Positions 49,923 to 58,905 of a DNA stretch of 59,919 nucleotides are shown one piece after another. Position 1 is the stretch's first letter. Each line of letters begins with the position of its first letter. Below the pieces are notes generated by a model that searched no databases, was not told the DNA's origin, and saw nothing but the letters and a program-made list of their open reading frames with translations. Source of the stretch: an uncultured Anaerolineales bacterium (GTDB taxonomy: Bacteria > Chloroflexota > Anaerolineae > Aggregatilineales > Aggregatilineaceae); assembly GCA_937135955.1 (NCBI GenBank), contig CAKZOB010000016.1:1-59919 (forward strand), in the 5' to 3' direction. The position numbers and the translations under genes were made by a program.

Positions 49923-50648
49923 ATGTCTCACGCGCTCATGTTGGCGCTGGCGGCGCTGTTGGTTGGGGTGGTCAAGGGCGGGTTGGGGCCGATGCCAGGG
50001 GCGTTGCTGGTGCCCCTGCTCAGCACAACCATGCCGGTAGCTCAGGCGGTTGGCGCTACGCTCCCTATGCTGATAGCCGGTGACTGGTTCGCGCTGCCCG
50101 TCTACTGGCGCAAATGGGACGGGCAGGCATTGCGCCTGATGTTGCCAGCAGCGGTGATCGGCGTGGGGATGGGCGTGGCCCTGCTGACAACGTTGCCCGA
50201 CGACGCGCTGCGGCGTGTGCTGGGCGCATTTACGCTGATCGTCGCCCTCTATAAGCTGGGCAGCGATACCCTGAGCGCCATGGCCTATCGCCCGCGGATC
50301 TGGCACGGCTGGCTGGCCGGATGGGGATCGGGGTTTGGCTCGGCGCTGGCCAACGTCGGCGCACCGCCCATCACCGCCTATTTGTTGCTGCGCCGCACCG
50401 CTCCGACAACCTTCATCGGCACGACGGTGATCTTCTTCCTGATCGTCAACTTGCTCAAGCTGCCCATCTTCGTCATCACCGAGGTGCTCGATGGCCCGAC
50501 ACTGGTGCACACCCTTTGGACGCTCCCTCTGATCCCGCTGGGGGTCTGGCTGGGCAAGGAGTTGTTGCGCTATCTTCCACCGCGCAAGTTCGAATGGTTG
50601 ATGCTGGGGTTGCTGTTCTGGACGGGTATCTCGTTGTCGTTGGGGTGA
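49923..50648 (+). CDS. TauE/SafE family permease (sulfite or organic anion exporter-like)
   Basis: 241 aa with about eight TM helices. L-L-V-G-V-V-K-G-G-L-G near the N-terminus and G-S-G-F-G-S-A-L-A-N-V-G-A-P-P at about 137-150 are the paired GG/GxGS motifs of TauE/SafE transporters. The family exports sulfite, sulfoacetate and related anions. No sulfur genes lie next to it, so the substrate is open. Single-gene unit. Confidence 0.9.
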   Translation: MSHALMLALAALLVGVVKGGLGPMPGALLVPLLSTTMPVAQAVGATLPMLIAGDWFALPVYWRKWDGQALRLMLPAAVIGVGMGVALLTTLPDDALRRVLGAFTLIVALYKLGSDTLSAMAYRPRIWHGWLAGWGSGFGSALANVGAPPITAYLLLRRTAPTTFIGTTVIFFLIVNLLKLPIFVITEVLDGPTLVHTLWTLPLIPLGVWLGKELLRYLPPRKFEWLMLGLLFWTGISLSLG

Positions 50649-50739
50649 AGCGAGAGTCTTGATTCCGGGTCAGCAGAGCGAAAGCGCCCGCTGATCTTCA
50701 GCGCCCTCGACCTGACACCCCAGACCCCAAACCCCAAAC

Positions 50740-53085
50740 TCAATACCCCCGCAGATAGCCCAATGCCTCGTCGTGCTCGCCGTCCATGACGATCTCCAGG
50801 TAGCGCCCGCCTGTTTCGGCGGGCACGTCAATGACGCGGATCACGCAGGCCAGGTTGGCATCTTCCGGCAACAGGTCGGGCAACATGTTGCGGGCATTGT
50901 TGAAGAAACCCCAGTTGTAAACGTTGCCCGGCTCGTGCGGGAAGAGCGCCAGGGGGAAAATTTGCGCTTCCACCAAATCCTGGAAGAAGTGCGTGCCGTA
51001 GGCCATCTCCGGCGCGACGTTGTTGTCTGAGTGGGCGACTTCGATCAGGGCGCGGCTGTTGTAGATATCGGCATAGGACACCTTCACGCCCAGGTTGATG
51101 TCGGACGTGCCCCACCGCCCCGGCCCCATCAGCACGAACTGTTCGTCGCGCAGCCGCTCGTTGAGCCGCCCGACCACGCGCCCCACCTGCAGGCGCTTTT
51201 CCACGCTGGTGATCTGCTGATAGCACAACGGGTCTACATAGACGATGTAGCGCACGCGCTCGACCACCCCCTGCGGAACCTGCCGATGCGCAGAGAAGAG
51301 CACATCGCCGTCGGGCACGTTCTGCGGCGCGCGCACATTGGAACCGGCGCGTTGCTCGCTGAGCGGGCGGCATTGCAACAGCGAGATGCGATAGCGCGGG
51401 CGCGGCCAGACCTGCGTGACCTCGATGGCGAATTCGATGTCTACGGGGTGCTCGTAGCGGCTTTCCAGGAACTTGAGCAGGTTGCGCATGGTGGTCGTGA
51501 AGGCCGTATCGCGCGCCAGCCCGTCGAAGGTGAAGACCAGGCGCGACGAATCCAGGTTGCCGGGCCTGGAGATGAACGGCTGCAGAGTCTGTCCGTCGTC
51601 CAGCGCGGCGACCAGCCGCAGAGCCGGGAAGTTGCCATCAATGACCCGGGTGATGGGCAGCGTCTCGAAGCGGTTCTCTTCCAGATTGAGCACGTCAATC
51701 AGGTGTTGCGAGTAGTGACGCAATTGCTCGATGCGCGTTTCGGGGCGCAGATGCGGATGCGAGAGCGCGATCATACGGGCGTAGTCGTTGTCGGTGCGCT
51801 CAACGGCGCGCGTCCCCAGCCCGCATACCAGGCGCAGCAGGCCATCTTCGCGGCGAATCTTGGCGTTCCAGCGGAAGGGGTTGCGGCTGAAGCCCACGCC
51901 CGCGATCATGGGGAAGTAGTATGGCCCGAAGCGTTGCCCTTCGACCTTCTGGATCAAGATGGCCATGCGCTCGTCGAAGTCCACCAGGCCCATGCGCTGC
52001 CGGTAGATCAGCGCGTCTGGGCTGAGCGTGCTGGCGTAAATCTTGAGAATAGCCTCTTTGGCTGCGCGGAAGTTCTCTTCGGGCGTGCCGTGATTGGGCA
52101 GGAAGATGCTGTCGTACTTGCCAGCGAACGAGGTAGCGAAGCTATCTTCCAGCAGGCTCGACGAGCGGAAGATCAGCGGCGTCGGGCCGATGTGATCGAG
52201 CAAGGCGCGCAGTTCCTGGCTGACATGCGGGGGCAATTCGGCCTGCCGGTAGCGCTCGTAGATCAGCGGGTAATCGTTGACGATCTCCTCCCGCGACTTG
52301 TATTTCTGGTTCATGATGGCGTGGAAATCGTTGTAGCCGTGCACCTCGTAGAACACGTCCGCGCCGACGTAATATGAGTCCGGAATGGTGATCGTGGACG
52401 GATCGATCCCCGCCTCGGCTCCGGCGTGTTGCAGCAACTTCCAGGCCAGCAACATCCCCGCCGCCTTGCCGCCGATCTTGCCGCGCCCAATGCGCCGCGC
52501 GCGGATGTCCTTGAGGTCTTCGATGGTGAAGACTTCCTTGGCCAGCCGCACGAACGCCAGATGATCGCTGATCATGCCCTTGATGAGCACCACGATGATC
52601 TCGCGCAGATGGTGCTGTACTTTGGCCCGCTCTTCAGGGGGCAGGCGCTCGTAGCGCTCGCCTTCGGAGAAGAGCAGTTCCCAGGGGGCGATCTCCGGGT
52701 TGAAGGTCAGGCGCACCTCGCGATCCGGTTCGCGCTGATGCAGCACGTCGGCCAGGATGCGCTCGAATAGCTCGTAGGGCAGGTTATAGGCAAAGTAGAA
52801 GTCGGTGAGGTGCGCGCGGATGTAGCGCACCCGCTTGTCCCAGTCGGCAGCGGACTCCTGAAAGAGGGGGTCGGTGAGGCCCTCGCGCCGCTGCGACTCG
52901 ATCGCTTTCTGGTGCACCTCGCGCTCGAAATCTTCCTCGCTGATGATGCCGCGGCTGAACAGTTCCTCGCGCATCCGCTGGCGAATCTTGCGGCTGAGCA
53001 CCGGATATTGCGAGATGACCAGGTACAGTTGCAGCACCTTGGGCATCTGCTGACTGTCGGTGAAGGAAAAGCTTTCTTCGACCAT
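50740..53085 (-). CDS. PEP/pyruvate-binding (PPDK_N-type) protein without swivel and PEP domains
   Basis: 781 aa. The N-terminal ~200 residues are helical and unassigned. An ATP-grasp-type PPDK_N domain starts near 200 with R-G-K-I-G-G-K-A-A-G-M-L-L-A-W and has I-F-R-S-S-S-L-L-E-D-S-F-A-T-S-F-A-G at about 305-322, the nucleotide-binding loop. The phosphohistidine swivel and TIM-barrel PEP-utilising domains of PEP synthase are absent; the C-terminal half lacks these motifs. It may phosphorylate another protein, or act as a partner of a separate swivel protein. Start ATG 53085. Confidence 0.82.
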   Translation of the reverse strand: MVEESFSFTDSQQMPKVLQLYLVISQYPVLSRKIRQRMREELFSRGIISEEDFEREVHQKAIESQRREGLTDPLFQESAADWDKRVRYIRAHLTDFYFAYNLPYELFERILADVLHQREPDREVRLTFNPEIAPWELLFSEGERYERLPPEERAKVQHHLREIIVVLIKGMISDHLAFVRLAKEVFTIEDLKDIRARRIGRGKIGGKAAGMLLAWKLLQHAGAEAGIDPSTITIPDSYYVGADVFYEVHGYNDFHAIMNQKYKSREEIVNDYPLIYERYRQAELPPHVSQELRALLDHIGPTPLIFRSSSLLEDSFATSFAGKYDSIFLPNHGTPEENFRAAKEAILKIYASTLSPDALIYRQRMGLVDFDERMAILIQKVEGQRFGPYYFPMIAGVGFSRNPFRWNAKIRREDGLLRLVCGLGTRAVERTDNDYARMIALSHPHLRPETRIEQLRHYSQHLIDVLNLEENRFETLPITRVIDGNFPALRLVAALDDGQTLQPFISRPGNLDSSRLVFTFDGLARDTAFTTTMRNLLKFLESRYEHPVDIEFAIEVTQVWPRPRYRISLLQCRPLSEQRAGSNVRAPQNVPDGDVLFSAHRQVPQGVVERVRYIVYVDPLCYQQITSVEKRLQVGRVVGRLNERLRDEQFVLMGPGRWGTSDINLGVKVSYADIYNSRALIEVAHSDNNVAPEMAYGTHFFQDLVEAQIFPLALFPHEPGNVYNWGFFNNARNMLPDLLPEDANLACVIRVIDVPAETGGRYLEIVMDGEHDEALGYLRGY

Positions 53086-53163
53086 GGCCCCTGTCCGCTC
53101 CCTGGCAACTCACCTGCGCTTCACTTTTAACAGGTGTGGGGCGAAAAGGCAAGGGGAGAGCAG

Positions 53164-53305
53164 GGTAATCGCATCAAAAACCAGCCAGCAGAATCATGGG
53201 CAGAAGGAAGCTCAGGTGTGATCTTCTGGTTGACCTCACCCCCGCTCGGCGCTCGCGCGAGGCTGGGGGTGAGGTAAAGCAGCAAGCGGTTTGATGCAAT
53301 CCCCC
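53164..53305 (+). repeat. Mosaic palindromic repeat, copy 9 (C-type left end)
   Basis: Left GGTAATCGCATCAAAAACCA and GCTCAGGTGTGATCT as in copy 6. Core TTGACCTCACCCCC / GGGGGTGAGGTAAA. Right AAAGCAGCAAGCGGTTTGAT. Here the unit lies between convergent genes and is non-coding. Confidence 0.86.
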
Positions 53306-53332
53306 TGAGGGGACACAAAAGGGGCCATGCCG

Positions 53333-54412
53333 CTACTGCGCCTGCCGGGCGGCCTCATAGGCGGCGATCTCGTCTTCCAGCGCCGGAGGGAAAAGTGTCT
53401 GCCGGAACAGAGCGATCATCACCAGCCCCAGCAACACGCCCACCCATAGCTGAAACACGCCGATGAGGAAAGTCGCTGTGCCCGCGTCTGCTTTGGGCAG
53501 GGCCAGCAGCCCGACCAGCATGGGGCCAATGGCCAGTTCGCGCCCCCCCGCGCCGCCCGGCAGCGTGGAGATCGAGGCGACGATCACCGAGAAGCCCAGG
53601 ATGAAGGTCGCCTGGGCCAGCAGCGTCCACGACGGTTCGATCCCCAGGCCGGTCAGCAGCAGGAAGAAGCCCAGGCTGTCGGCGCTGTAGACGATCAGGC
53701 CGACGCCGGTCATGGGTAGCAGGTGCCGCAGCTTGATCAGATCGTAGCTGGACTCATAGAGGTTGCGCAGCGCCCCATGTACGCGGCGCACGCCGGGCCA
53801 GTGCGCCGTCAGGTCGAGCGCCCACTCGGCCAGCGGACGAATCTGGATCAGCACCATGCCCGCGCCCAGCGCCAGCGACACGCCGATCAACACTGCCCGC
53901 ACATACTCCAGCGACACATCGCCGCCCTCGACGGCGTCGCCGGCAGCGATCATGGCGACAGTCGTCAGCGGGATCACCGCCAGCCCGTCTACCAGTCGCT
54001 CCAGGAAGACGACCGGCACGCCGCGCGAGAAGTCCATGCCGCTCAGTTGCTTGAGCACCAGTGCCTTGAGCACTTCGCCCAGCTTGCCGGGGCTGACGGA
54101 CATGGCCAATCCCGCCAGCCACAACACGATGCTGTCCCGTTCGCGGATGACAGGCGCGGCGGGGTTGGGCGGGGGCGGTTGGGGCAGGCCGCGCACCGTG
54201 CGCACGCCGATCACGCCCAGAAAGTAGCGCCATTCGTAGTAACGCAGCGCCCAGTTGAGGCATTTGAGCAGCAACACCGGGGCGAACAGCCACAGCGGGA
54301 AATCGCCCAGCTTACCGGCGAGCGCGTCCGCGCCGGTGATGGCGACCACGGCGATCAGCACCACGCTGATGAAGAGCAGTCCGGCCAGAATCTGGTTACG
54401 ATAGCGGCGCAT
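53333..54412 (-). CDS. Flippase-like membrane protein (LPG synthase TM/UPF0104 family), second copy
   Basis: 359 aa with about eight TM helices. M-S-V-S-P-G-K-L-G-E-V-L-K (about 104-116) and S-T-L-P-G-G-A-G-G-R-E (about 284-294) are the family's conserved loops. Related proteins flip or move lipid-linked groups such as polyprenyl phosphates. Last gene of the polysaccharide operon, 24 nt after the other flippase-like gene, with no similarity in the soluble loops beyond the family motifs. Confidence 0.88.
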   Translation of the reverse strand: MRRYRNQILAGLLFISVVLIAVVAITGADALAGKLGDFPLWLFAPVLLLKCLNWALRYYEWRYFLGVIGVRTVRGLPQPPPPNPAAPVIRERDSIVLWLAGLAMSVSPGKLGEVLKALVLKQLSGMDFSRGVPVVFLERLVDGLAVIPLTTVAMIAAGDAVEGGDVSLEYVRAVLIGVSLALGAGMVLIQIRPLAEWALDLTAHWPGVRRVHGALRNLYESSYDLIKLRHLLPMTGVGLIVYSADSLGFFLLLTGLGIEPSWTLLAQATFILGFSVIVASISTLPGGAGGRELAIGPMLVGLLALPKADAGTATFLIGVFQLWVGVLLGLVMIALFRQTLFPPALEDEIAAYEAARQAQ

Positions 54413-54436
54413 GGGTGCCTGTTCTCACAAGGTCGT

Positions 54437-55342
54437 TCAGGAGCGTGGCACTTCGGTCGGCTGAGCGCTGCTCACTGGCACGGGGGCAGGAATGGGCGCA
54501 GCCAGGGCCGTTTTGGCGACAATGCCCAGGGCCAGTTCGGCAGCCACCCACAAAAAGCGGTGAATGGCCGCATAGAGCAGGGCGTCTCCGGCAGGCAGGA
54601 CGGGGGCTAGCAGCGCGGTCATGGCCGCCTCGCGCACGCCGATCCCGCCCGGCGCGAACACCGCCACATAGCCGATCACCCAGCTTATGCAGAACGCGCC
54701 GATGGCCAGCCCTCCCGCGCGGAGACCGTCCAGCGACGGCAGCAGCGCCCACAGGCTCGCCCCAACCAGCGCCCAGATCAGCGCCTGGAAACCGAGTGTC
54801 CCCAGGCTGCCGCGCCAGTTTCGCCCGCCGCTGAAGCGCAGCCGGATCAGCCACAACACCGCCCACCACACCGCGATCAGGCCCCCCAGAGCTACGGCCA
54901 ACCGCCAGCCGTCCGCGTAATAGATCAGCAGGCTGATCGCGCCAGCCATGAAGGCGGAGAAGACCAGCCACAGGTTCTCGACGATCATCGCCTGCGTGAC
55001 AGCGCGCAGGGGCAGCCCATCGGCATGATAGTAGCCCGCCCGACCGACGAAATGCCAGATGCCGCCAGGCAGGTACTTGGCGAGTTGGCTCAGCGCGTTG
55101 ATGGTGAACATGCGCCGGTAAGCGATCGTATGACCGGCCAGGGCTACCGAGCGCTGCGAAAGGATCACCAGCAGCAGCTTGGAGGCGATCAGCAAGATCA
55201 CCGCCAGGCCCAGGCGCGGCAGCGCGATCGCGCGCAGTTGGGGGCCGACTTCGTCCCAGTGTGTCCACAGGTAGCGCGCGACCGCACCCGCCACCAGGAC
55301 GAGCCACAGCCATTTGACCAGGCGAATCAGCGAAGCAGTCAC
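54437..55342 (-). CDS. Flippase-like membrane protein (LPG synthase TM/UPF0104 family), first copy
   Basis: 301 aa, about eight TM helices. S-Q-L-A-K-Y-L-P-G-G-I-W-H-F-V-G-R (about 84-100) and F-A-P-G-G-I-G-V-R-E (about 228-237) match the same conserved loops. It overlaps the pyruvyltransferase stop region by 4 nt. Two family members in one operon may handle two lipid-linked intermediates. Confidence 0.88.
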   Translation of the reverse strand: MTASLIRLVKWLWLVLVAGAVARYLWTHWDEVGPQLRAIALPRLGLAVILLIASKLLLVILSQRSVALAGHTIAYRRMFTINALSQLAKYLPGGIWHFVGRAGYYHADGLPLRAVTQAMIVENLWLVFSAFMAGAISLLIYYADGWRLAVALGGLIAVWWAVLWLIRLRFSGGRNWRGSLGTLGFQALIWALVGASLWALLPSLDGLRAGGLAIGAFCISWVIGYVAVFAPGGIGVREAAMTALLAPVLPAGDALLYAAIHRFLWVAAELALGIVAKTALAAPIPAPVPVSSAQPTEVPRS

Positions 55343-56613
55343 GCGAGCACTGCATCCAGACTGCTGAACTGCGCCGCAGCCGACTCTTTCACTGCGCCGA
55401 TGCGCGCGGCGACCTGCGCGCGCAGGGTGTCGCGCTCGGCCAGCGCCGCGCGGGCCAGCGCCAGGGCGTCGGCATGCGGATCGGCGAAATCTACAGCGAA
55501 GCGTTCCAGGCCGAACTCAGCCAGCACCTCGGCGTACTTGTGACTCCAGCCGATGACTACGGGCAGCACGCCCAGCGTCAGCGCCGAGACCATGGCGTGA
55601 AAGCGCGAGGTGATCAACACGTCGCACTGCGTGAACAGGCGACGGCTGCCCGCCGTGTTCAGGTCATAGTCCACTATATCCACGCGCTCGCCCAGCGCGC
55701 CTGGCAGGTCGGCAGCCAGCCGATCGCGCAGGATGGCAATGGCGGCCAGGTCGTTGTTGGCGAACGAGGGCGATCCCTGGCGCGTGGCATTGGGCACGAC
55801 GACAAAATGCAGTTCCGGCCCGCCCAGTTCGCGGATGATCTGCATGAACAGGCCAGCGTAGTCACGCCCCGCTTTGGCCGAGGCTGTGTGTACCAGCGAG
55901 CTGGGCACCAGCCCGACGATCGTCTTGCCTGCGGCGCGCAGTTCCGCCAGACGAGCGGCCAGCGCGTCTACCTGCGCCTCGTTTTCGCTGGTCAGGCTGT
56001 ATTCCGGCTGATAGAGAAAGGCGATGTCGGCGGCCAGACTGCATTTCTCGGCGGGCAGGCGCAGGTCGCGCAGGTGTTCGGCGGTGACTGCGCCGCGCGC
56101 GTAGATGTGACGGCAGCGCGGCAGGAAGAGCCGCGCGCTCAGGCGCGTCAGCGGGTTCTTGAACGGGCCGAGCGCCTGCGCCAGCTTGATCACCGGCACG
56201 CCCAGCAACATGGCGGGCCAGATCAGCAGGATGTTGAAGGGCAAGTACTTCTCGCGCCCGTCGGCGAAGGAGATGCCGCTGATGTCCAGCAGCACGTCGC
56301 AGCGACGCAAAGCGCGGGCCGGGTGCGGCAACAGACGATCCGGCCAGCGCAGGCGCAGCAGCCCGGCCAGCCAGATCAACACGGCAAAGGGGAAGGTGCG
56401 CAACACCAGGTCGCGCGGGCGCGCGCCGATGACGGTGATGCGCGGATCGCGCACCAGGGCACGGTCGCGCTTGGGAAAATAGGAAAAGATCACGATGTGC
56501 GCGTCGGGACGGCGGGCGCGCACCTGCCCGATGGTGGTCACGAGCATGGCTTCTGCGCCCCGGTTACCCCATAGCGTCGCGCCAGTGATGGCGACAGTAC
56601 GTTCATCGTTCAC
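55339..56613 (-). CDS. Polysaccharide pyruvyl transferase family protein
   Basis: 424 aa. N-terminal T-G-A-T-L-W-G-N-R-G-A-E-A-M, the G-x-x-x-x-G-N-x-G-D/A-E motif, and a C-terminal GT-B-like half with S-R-F-H-A-M-V-S-A-L-T-L-G-V-L-P-V-V (about 335-352) and H-K-Y-A-E-V. These are CsaB/WcaK features: pyruvate from PEP is added as a ketal to a sugar of a surface polymer. The neighbours match that role. Starts 1 nt after the FrhB-like gene. Confidence 0.9.
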   Translation of the reverse strand: MNDERTVAITGATLWGNRGAEAMLVTTIGQVRARRPDAHIVIFSYFPKRDRALVRDPRITVIGARPRDLVLRTFPFAVLIWLAGLLRLRWPDRLLPHPARALRRCDVLLDISGISFADGREKYLPFNILLIWPAMLLGVPVIKLAQALGPFKNPLTRLSARLFLPRCRHIYARGAVTAEHLRDLRLPAEKCSLAADIAFLYQPEYSLTSENEAQVDALAARLAELRAAGKTIVGLVPSSLVHTASAKAGRDYAGLFMQIIRELGGPELHFVVVPNATRQGSPSFANNDLAAIAILRDRLAADLPGALGERVDIVDYDLNTAGSRRLFTQCDVLITSRFHAMVSALTLGVLPVVIGWSHKYAEVLAEFGLERFAVDFADPHADALALARAALAERDTLRAQVAARIGAVKESAAAQFSSLDAVLA

Positions 56614-56614
56614 G

Positions 56615-57727
56615 CTAGAGGCTCTCCAGTCCTTTGAAGAAGTACAGGTAGAGGCGAATGATCGGGCGCGGCGTGTGCAGGATCAGCCAGCGGCCCGGAC
56701 GGGTGCGCGAGGCGCGCTCGTTGAGCAGCGCGATGAAAGCGATGACGTAGTCCACCGGTCGCACGGGCGCGTCGGTGCGATCTTTGATGCGCAGCCGGAA
56801 CAAACGGCCCACCCGCGCGCGGACGGTCACGTTGTAATGGAAGGGCGCGGTGCGCGCCTGCCCGTTGACCGCTTCCTCGATCGGTTCTTCGCCGCCCATC
56901 AGCACGCTCGCCGCCAGCGCCGCCTCGACCAGCGCCTGCCCGGCGGCAGTGCGTGTGATCAACGCCGTATGTTTGATGGGGTGCGCCTTCATGCGCGGCG
57001 ACCAGATATCGCCGGCGGAGATGTCGCAGTGATAGCCGAAGTGATCGAAGCAATGATGACATTTGGGCTGCGCGAAGAAGTACAGGTTGCGGTAGTCGGA
57101 GAAGGTTTCGAATGGCAGGATCACCTGGCTGCCGTCGGCGAAGGTCGCTTCCAGGTTGCCGCGCCAGTGACCGGTGCGCCAGCGGTAACTGGTCAGCGGG
57201 CCATGTCCTTTGCCCAACCGCCGGACGATGGCATCGGTGAGCACGGGTTCAGAATTGTGCCCGCAGAAGAGAGTAATCACCAGCGCGATCTTGCGATCCA
57301 GGTCGGGGACTTTGGCGCGCGTGCGCTGCAGGATAGTCGCATCGCAGGGCAAAGCGACGACTGCCACCCGCCCGTTGAACTCTTGCAGCAGCGGCAGCGC
57401 ATCGTTGGTGAAGTAAACCGCCGCGTACTTGCTGCCCTGGGCAGCGATGATCTCTTCGCGGGTGCGGGCGATGGTGAACTCCGGGCGGGGATGCCCGTTG
57501 CGGATGACCGTCCGGCAGACGAGCGCCCCGTCAATCTGCCCGCTTTCCAGCAGGTAGACCAGCAGCGCCGAAACACTGCCGCCGGAGGCGGCAGTGGCGC
57601 GCAACGTCTCGTCGCCCGCATAGGTGAAATAGCACTTCAAATAGTCTCCCACATAGCGCCGCACTTGATCGGCGGAGAAGTCTTTGTGCCAGATGGCATC
57701 GCGCAGACGCTTTAGCGCAGCTTTCAC
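56615..57727 (-). CDS. FrhB-like flavin/Fe-S protein of a polysaccharide cluster
   Basis: 370 aa. The coenzyme F420 hydrogenase/dehydrogenase beta-subunit fold: T-A-A-S-G-G-S-V-S-A (about 45-54), G-S-K-Y (about 97), L-P-C-D-A-T and the cysteine set P-K-C-H-H-C-F-D with H-C-D-I-S-A-G-D (about 221-240) for a Fe-S cluster. Proteins of this kind often sit beside pyruvyl transferases in EPS loci and are thought to reduce or oxidise a sugar or its carrier. The exact reaction is unknown. Overlaps the GT2 stop by 4 nt. Confidence 0.87.
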   Translation of the reverse strand: MKAALKRLRDAIWHKDFSADQVRRYVGDYLKCYFTYAGDETLRATAASGGSVSALLVYLLESGQIDGALVCRTVIRNGHPRPEFTIARTREEIIAAQGSKYAAVYFTNDALPLLQEFNGRVAVVALPCDATILQRTRAKVPDLDRKIALVITLFCGHNSEPVLTDAIVRRLGKGHGPLTSYRWRTGHWRGNLEATFADGSQVILPFETFSDYRNLYFFAQPKCHHCFDHFGYHCDISAGDIWSPRMKAHPIKHTALITRTAAGQALVEAALAASVLMGGEEPIEEAVNGQARTAPFHYNVTVRARVGRLFRLRIKDRTDAPVRPVDYVIAFIALLNERASRTRPGRWLILHTPRPIIRLYLYFFKGLESL

Positions 57728-58767
57728 GATTTTTCCTCGCTTCTAAGTGATTGGTCAACCAGCACAGGATTGGCGGAAGAGGATGGTGCTGGCTCGCCCT
57801 GCTGGTTGCTGCCTCGCCATACGACGCGCGTGATGCGCAGCGGGTCTTCCTGACGCTGCACAACCGAGACAACCAGCTCCGCCAGCAGGCCAATCGTCCC
57901 CAACTGCACGCCCATCAACATCAGCAGCACGCCCAGCGTGAGCAGCGGGCGTTGACTGAGGGGACGCATCCCCTGCAACCATTCGATGGACAGATAGGCG
58001 TTGATGATGAAGCCACTCAGCAGCAGGATCAGCCCTGCTCCACCGAAGAGGTGCAGCGGGCGGTAGCGGAAGTTGTTGAGGAAGAGCACGGTCAGCAGGT
58101 CCAGCCCGCCGCGTAGCAGACGCCCCAGCCCATACTTGGAGCGCCCGAAGCGCCGTCTGTGGTGCACCACAGAAATCTCGGTGACGCGGAAGCCGTGGTA
58201 ATGGGCCAGAATAGGGATATAGCGGTGCAGGTCGCCGTAGAGGTGCAGTTCGCGCACGCATTCGGCGCGGTAAGCCTTCAGCCCGCAGTTCATGTCGTGC
58301 AGGCGCAGGCCGGTTATCCAGGCCGTGACATGGTTGGCAATCCACGACGGGACGCGCTTGGAAAGCGGGTCTTGCCGCTGCTTCTTCCAGCCGCTCACCA
58401 CATCGTAGCCTTCGTCGAGTTTGGCCAGCAGGTTGGGAATCTCGTTCGGGTCGTCCTGCAGGTCGGCGTCCATGGTGACGACGACCGCGCCCTGTGCCAG
58501 GGCGAAGCCGGTGTTCAGCGCCAGACTCTTGCCACTATTACGGCGCTGTTCGGCAACCACGACGCGCGGGTCGGTCTCGGCCAGTCGGCGCAGCACATCG
58601 CGCGTGCCGTCGGTGCTACCGTCGTCCACATAGATCACTTCCCAGCGCAGGCCGAGCGGCTCGACCGCCGCGCAGAGGCGTTCGTGTAGCAGCGGCAGGC
58701 TCTCGGCCTCGTTGTAGGCGGGCACGACGACAGACAGATCGAGGGCGTATTCGGGCAGGCGCTCCAT
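57724..58767 (-). CDS. GT2 glycosyltransferase, polyprenyl-phosphate sugar transferase type
   Basis: 347 aa from ATG 58767; the ORF extends to 58878 over a promoter and terminator. GT-A domain: L-S-V-V-V-P-A-Y-N-E (about 10-19), V-D-D-G-S-T-D-G-T (about 46-54), M-D-A-D-L-Q-D-D-P (DxD, about 96). S-K-Y-G-L-G-R-L and two C-terminal TM helices (about 238-260, 272-295) are as in DPM1/ArnC. It makes a polyprenyl-phosphate sugar that a GT-C enzyme such as that at 18433 could use. Head of the five-gene operon. Confidence 0.93.
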   Translation of the reverse strand: MERLPEYALDLSVVVPAYNEAESLPLLHERLCAAVEPLGLRWEVIYVDDGSTDGTRDVLRRLAETDPRVVVAEQRRNSGKSLALNTGFALAQGAVVVTMDADLQDDPNEIPNLLAKLDEGYDVVSGWKKQRQDPLSKRVPSWIANHVTAWITGLRLHDMNCGLKAYRAECVRELHLYGDLHRYIPILAHYHGFRVTEISVVHHRRRFGRSKYGLGRLLRGGLDLLTVLFLNNFRYRPLHLFGGAGLILLLSGFIINAYLSIEWLQGMRPLSQRPLLTLGVLLMLMGVQLGTIGLLAELVVSVVQRQEDPLRITRVVWRGSNQQGEPAPSSSANPVLVDQSLRSEEKS

Positions 58768-58812
58768 GTCCCCTGGAAATCTCCCTGGCACAGGCAATAC
58801 AAACCGCGCGTG

Positions 58813-58841
58813 ATTGTAGCAAGCCGGGCGCACCGCGCCAA
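58813..58841 (-). promoter_or_regulatory. Promoter of the polysaccharide operon
   Basis: Minus strand: TTGGCG (58836-58841), 17-nt spacer, TACAAT (58813-58818), 46 nt upstream of the GT2 start. Confidence 0.6.
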
Positions 58842-58844
58842 TGA

Positions 58845-58880
58845 GAAAAAACACATGCCGGAGCGTGCGCCCCGGCATGT
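58845..58880 (-). terminator. Intrinsic terminator of the collagen-like gene
   Basis: Minus strand stem ACATGCCGG / CCGGCATGT with a 10-nt loop, then GTTTTTTCTC. Lies 26 nt after the stop and overlaps the -35 region of the polysaccharide operon promoter only slightly. Confidence 0.85.
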
Positions 58881-58905
58881 CGTCACTCAGTCCAGAGGAG
58901 GCAAC

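Noticed and set aside
51031-52377. 448-codon ORF opposite the PPDK_N-like gene
   Set aside because: Shadow frame with no recognisable domain.
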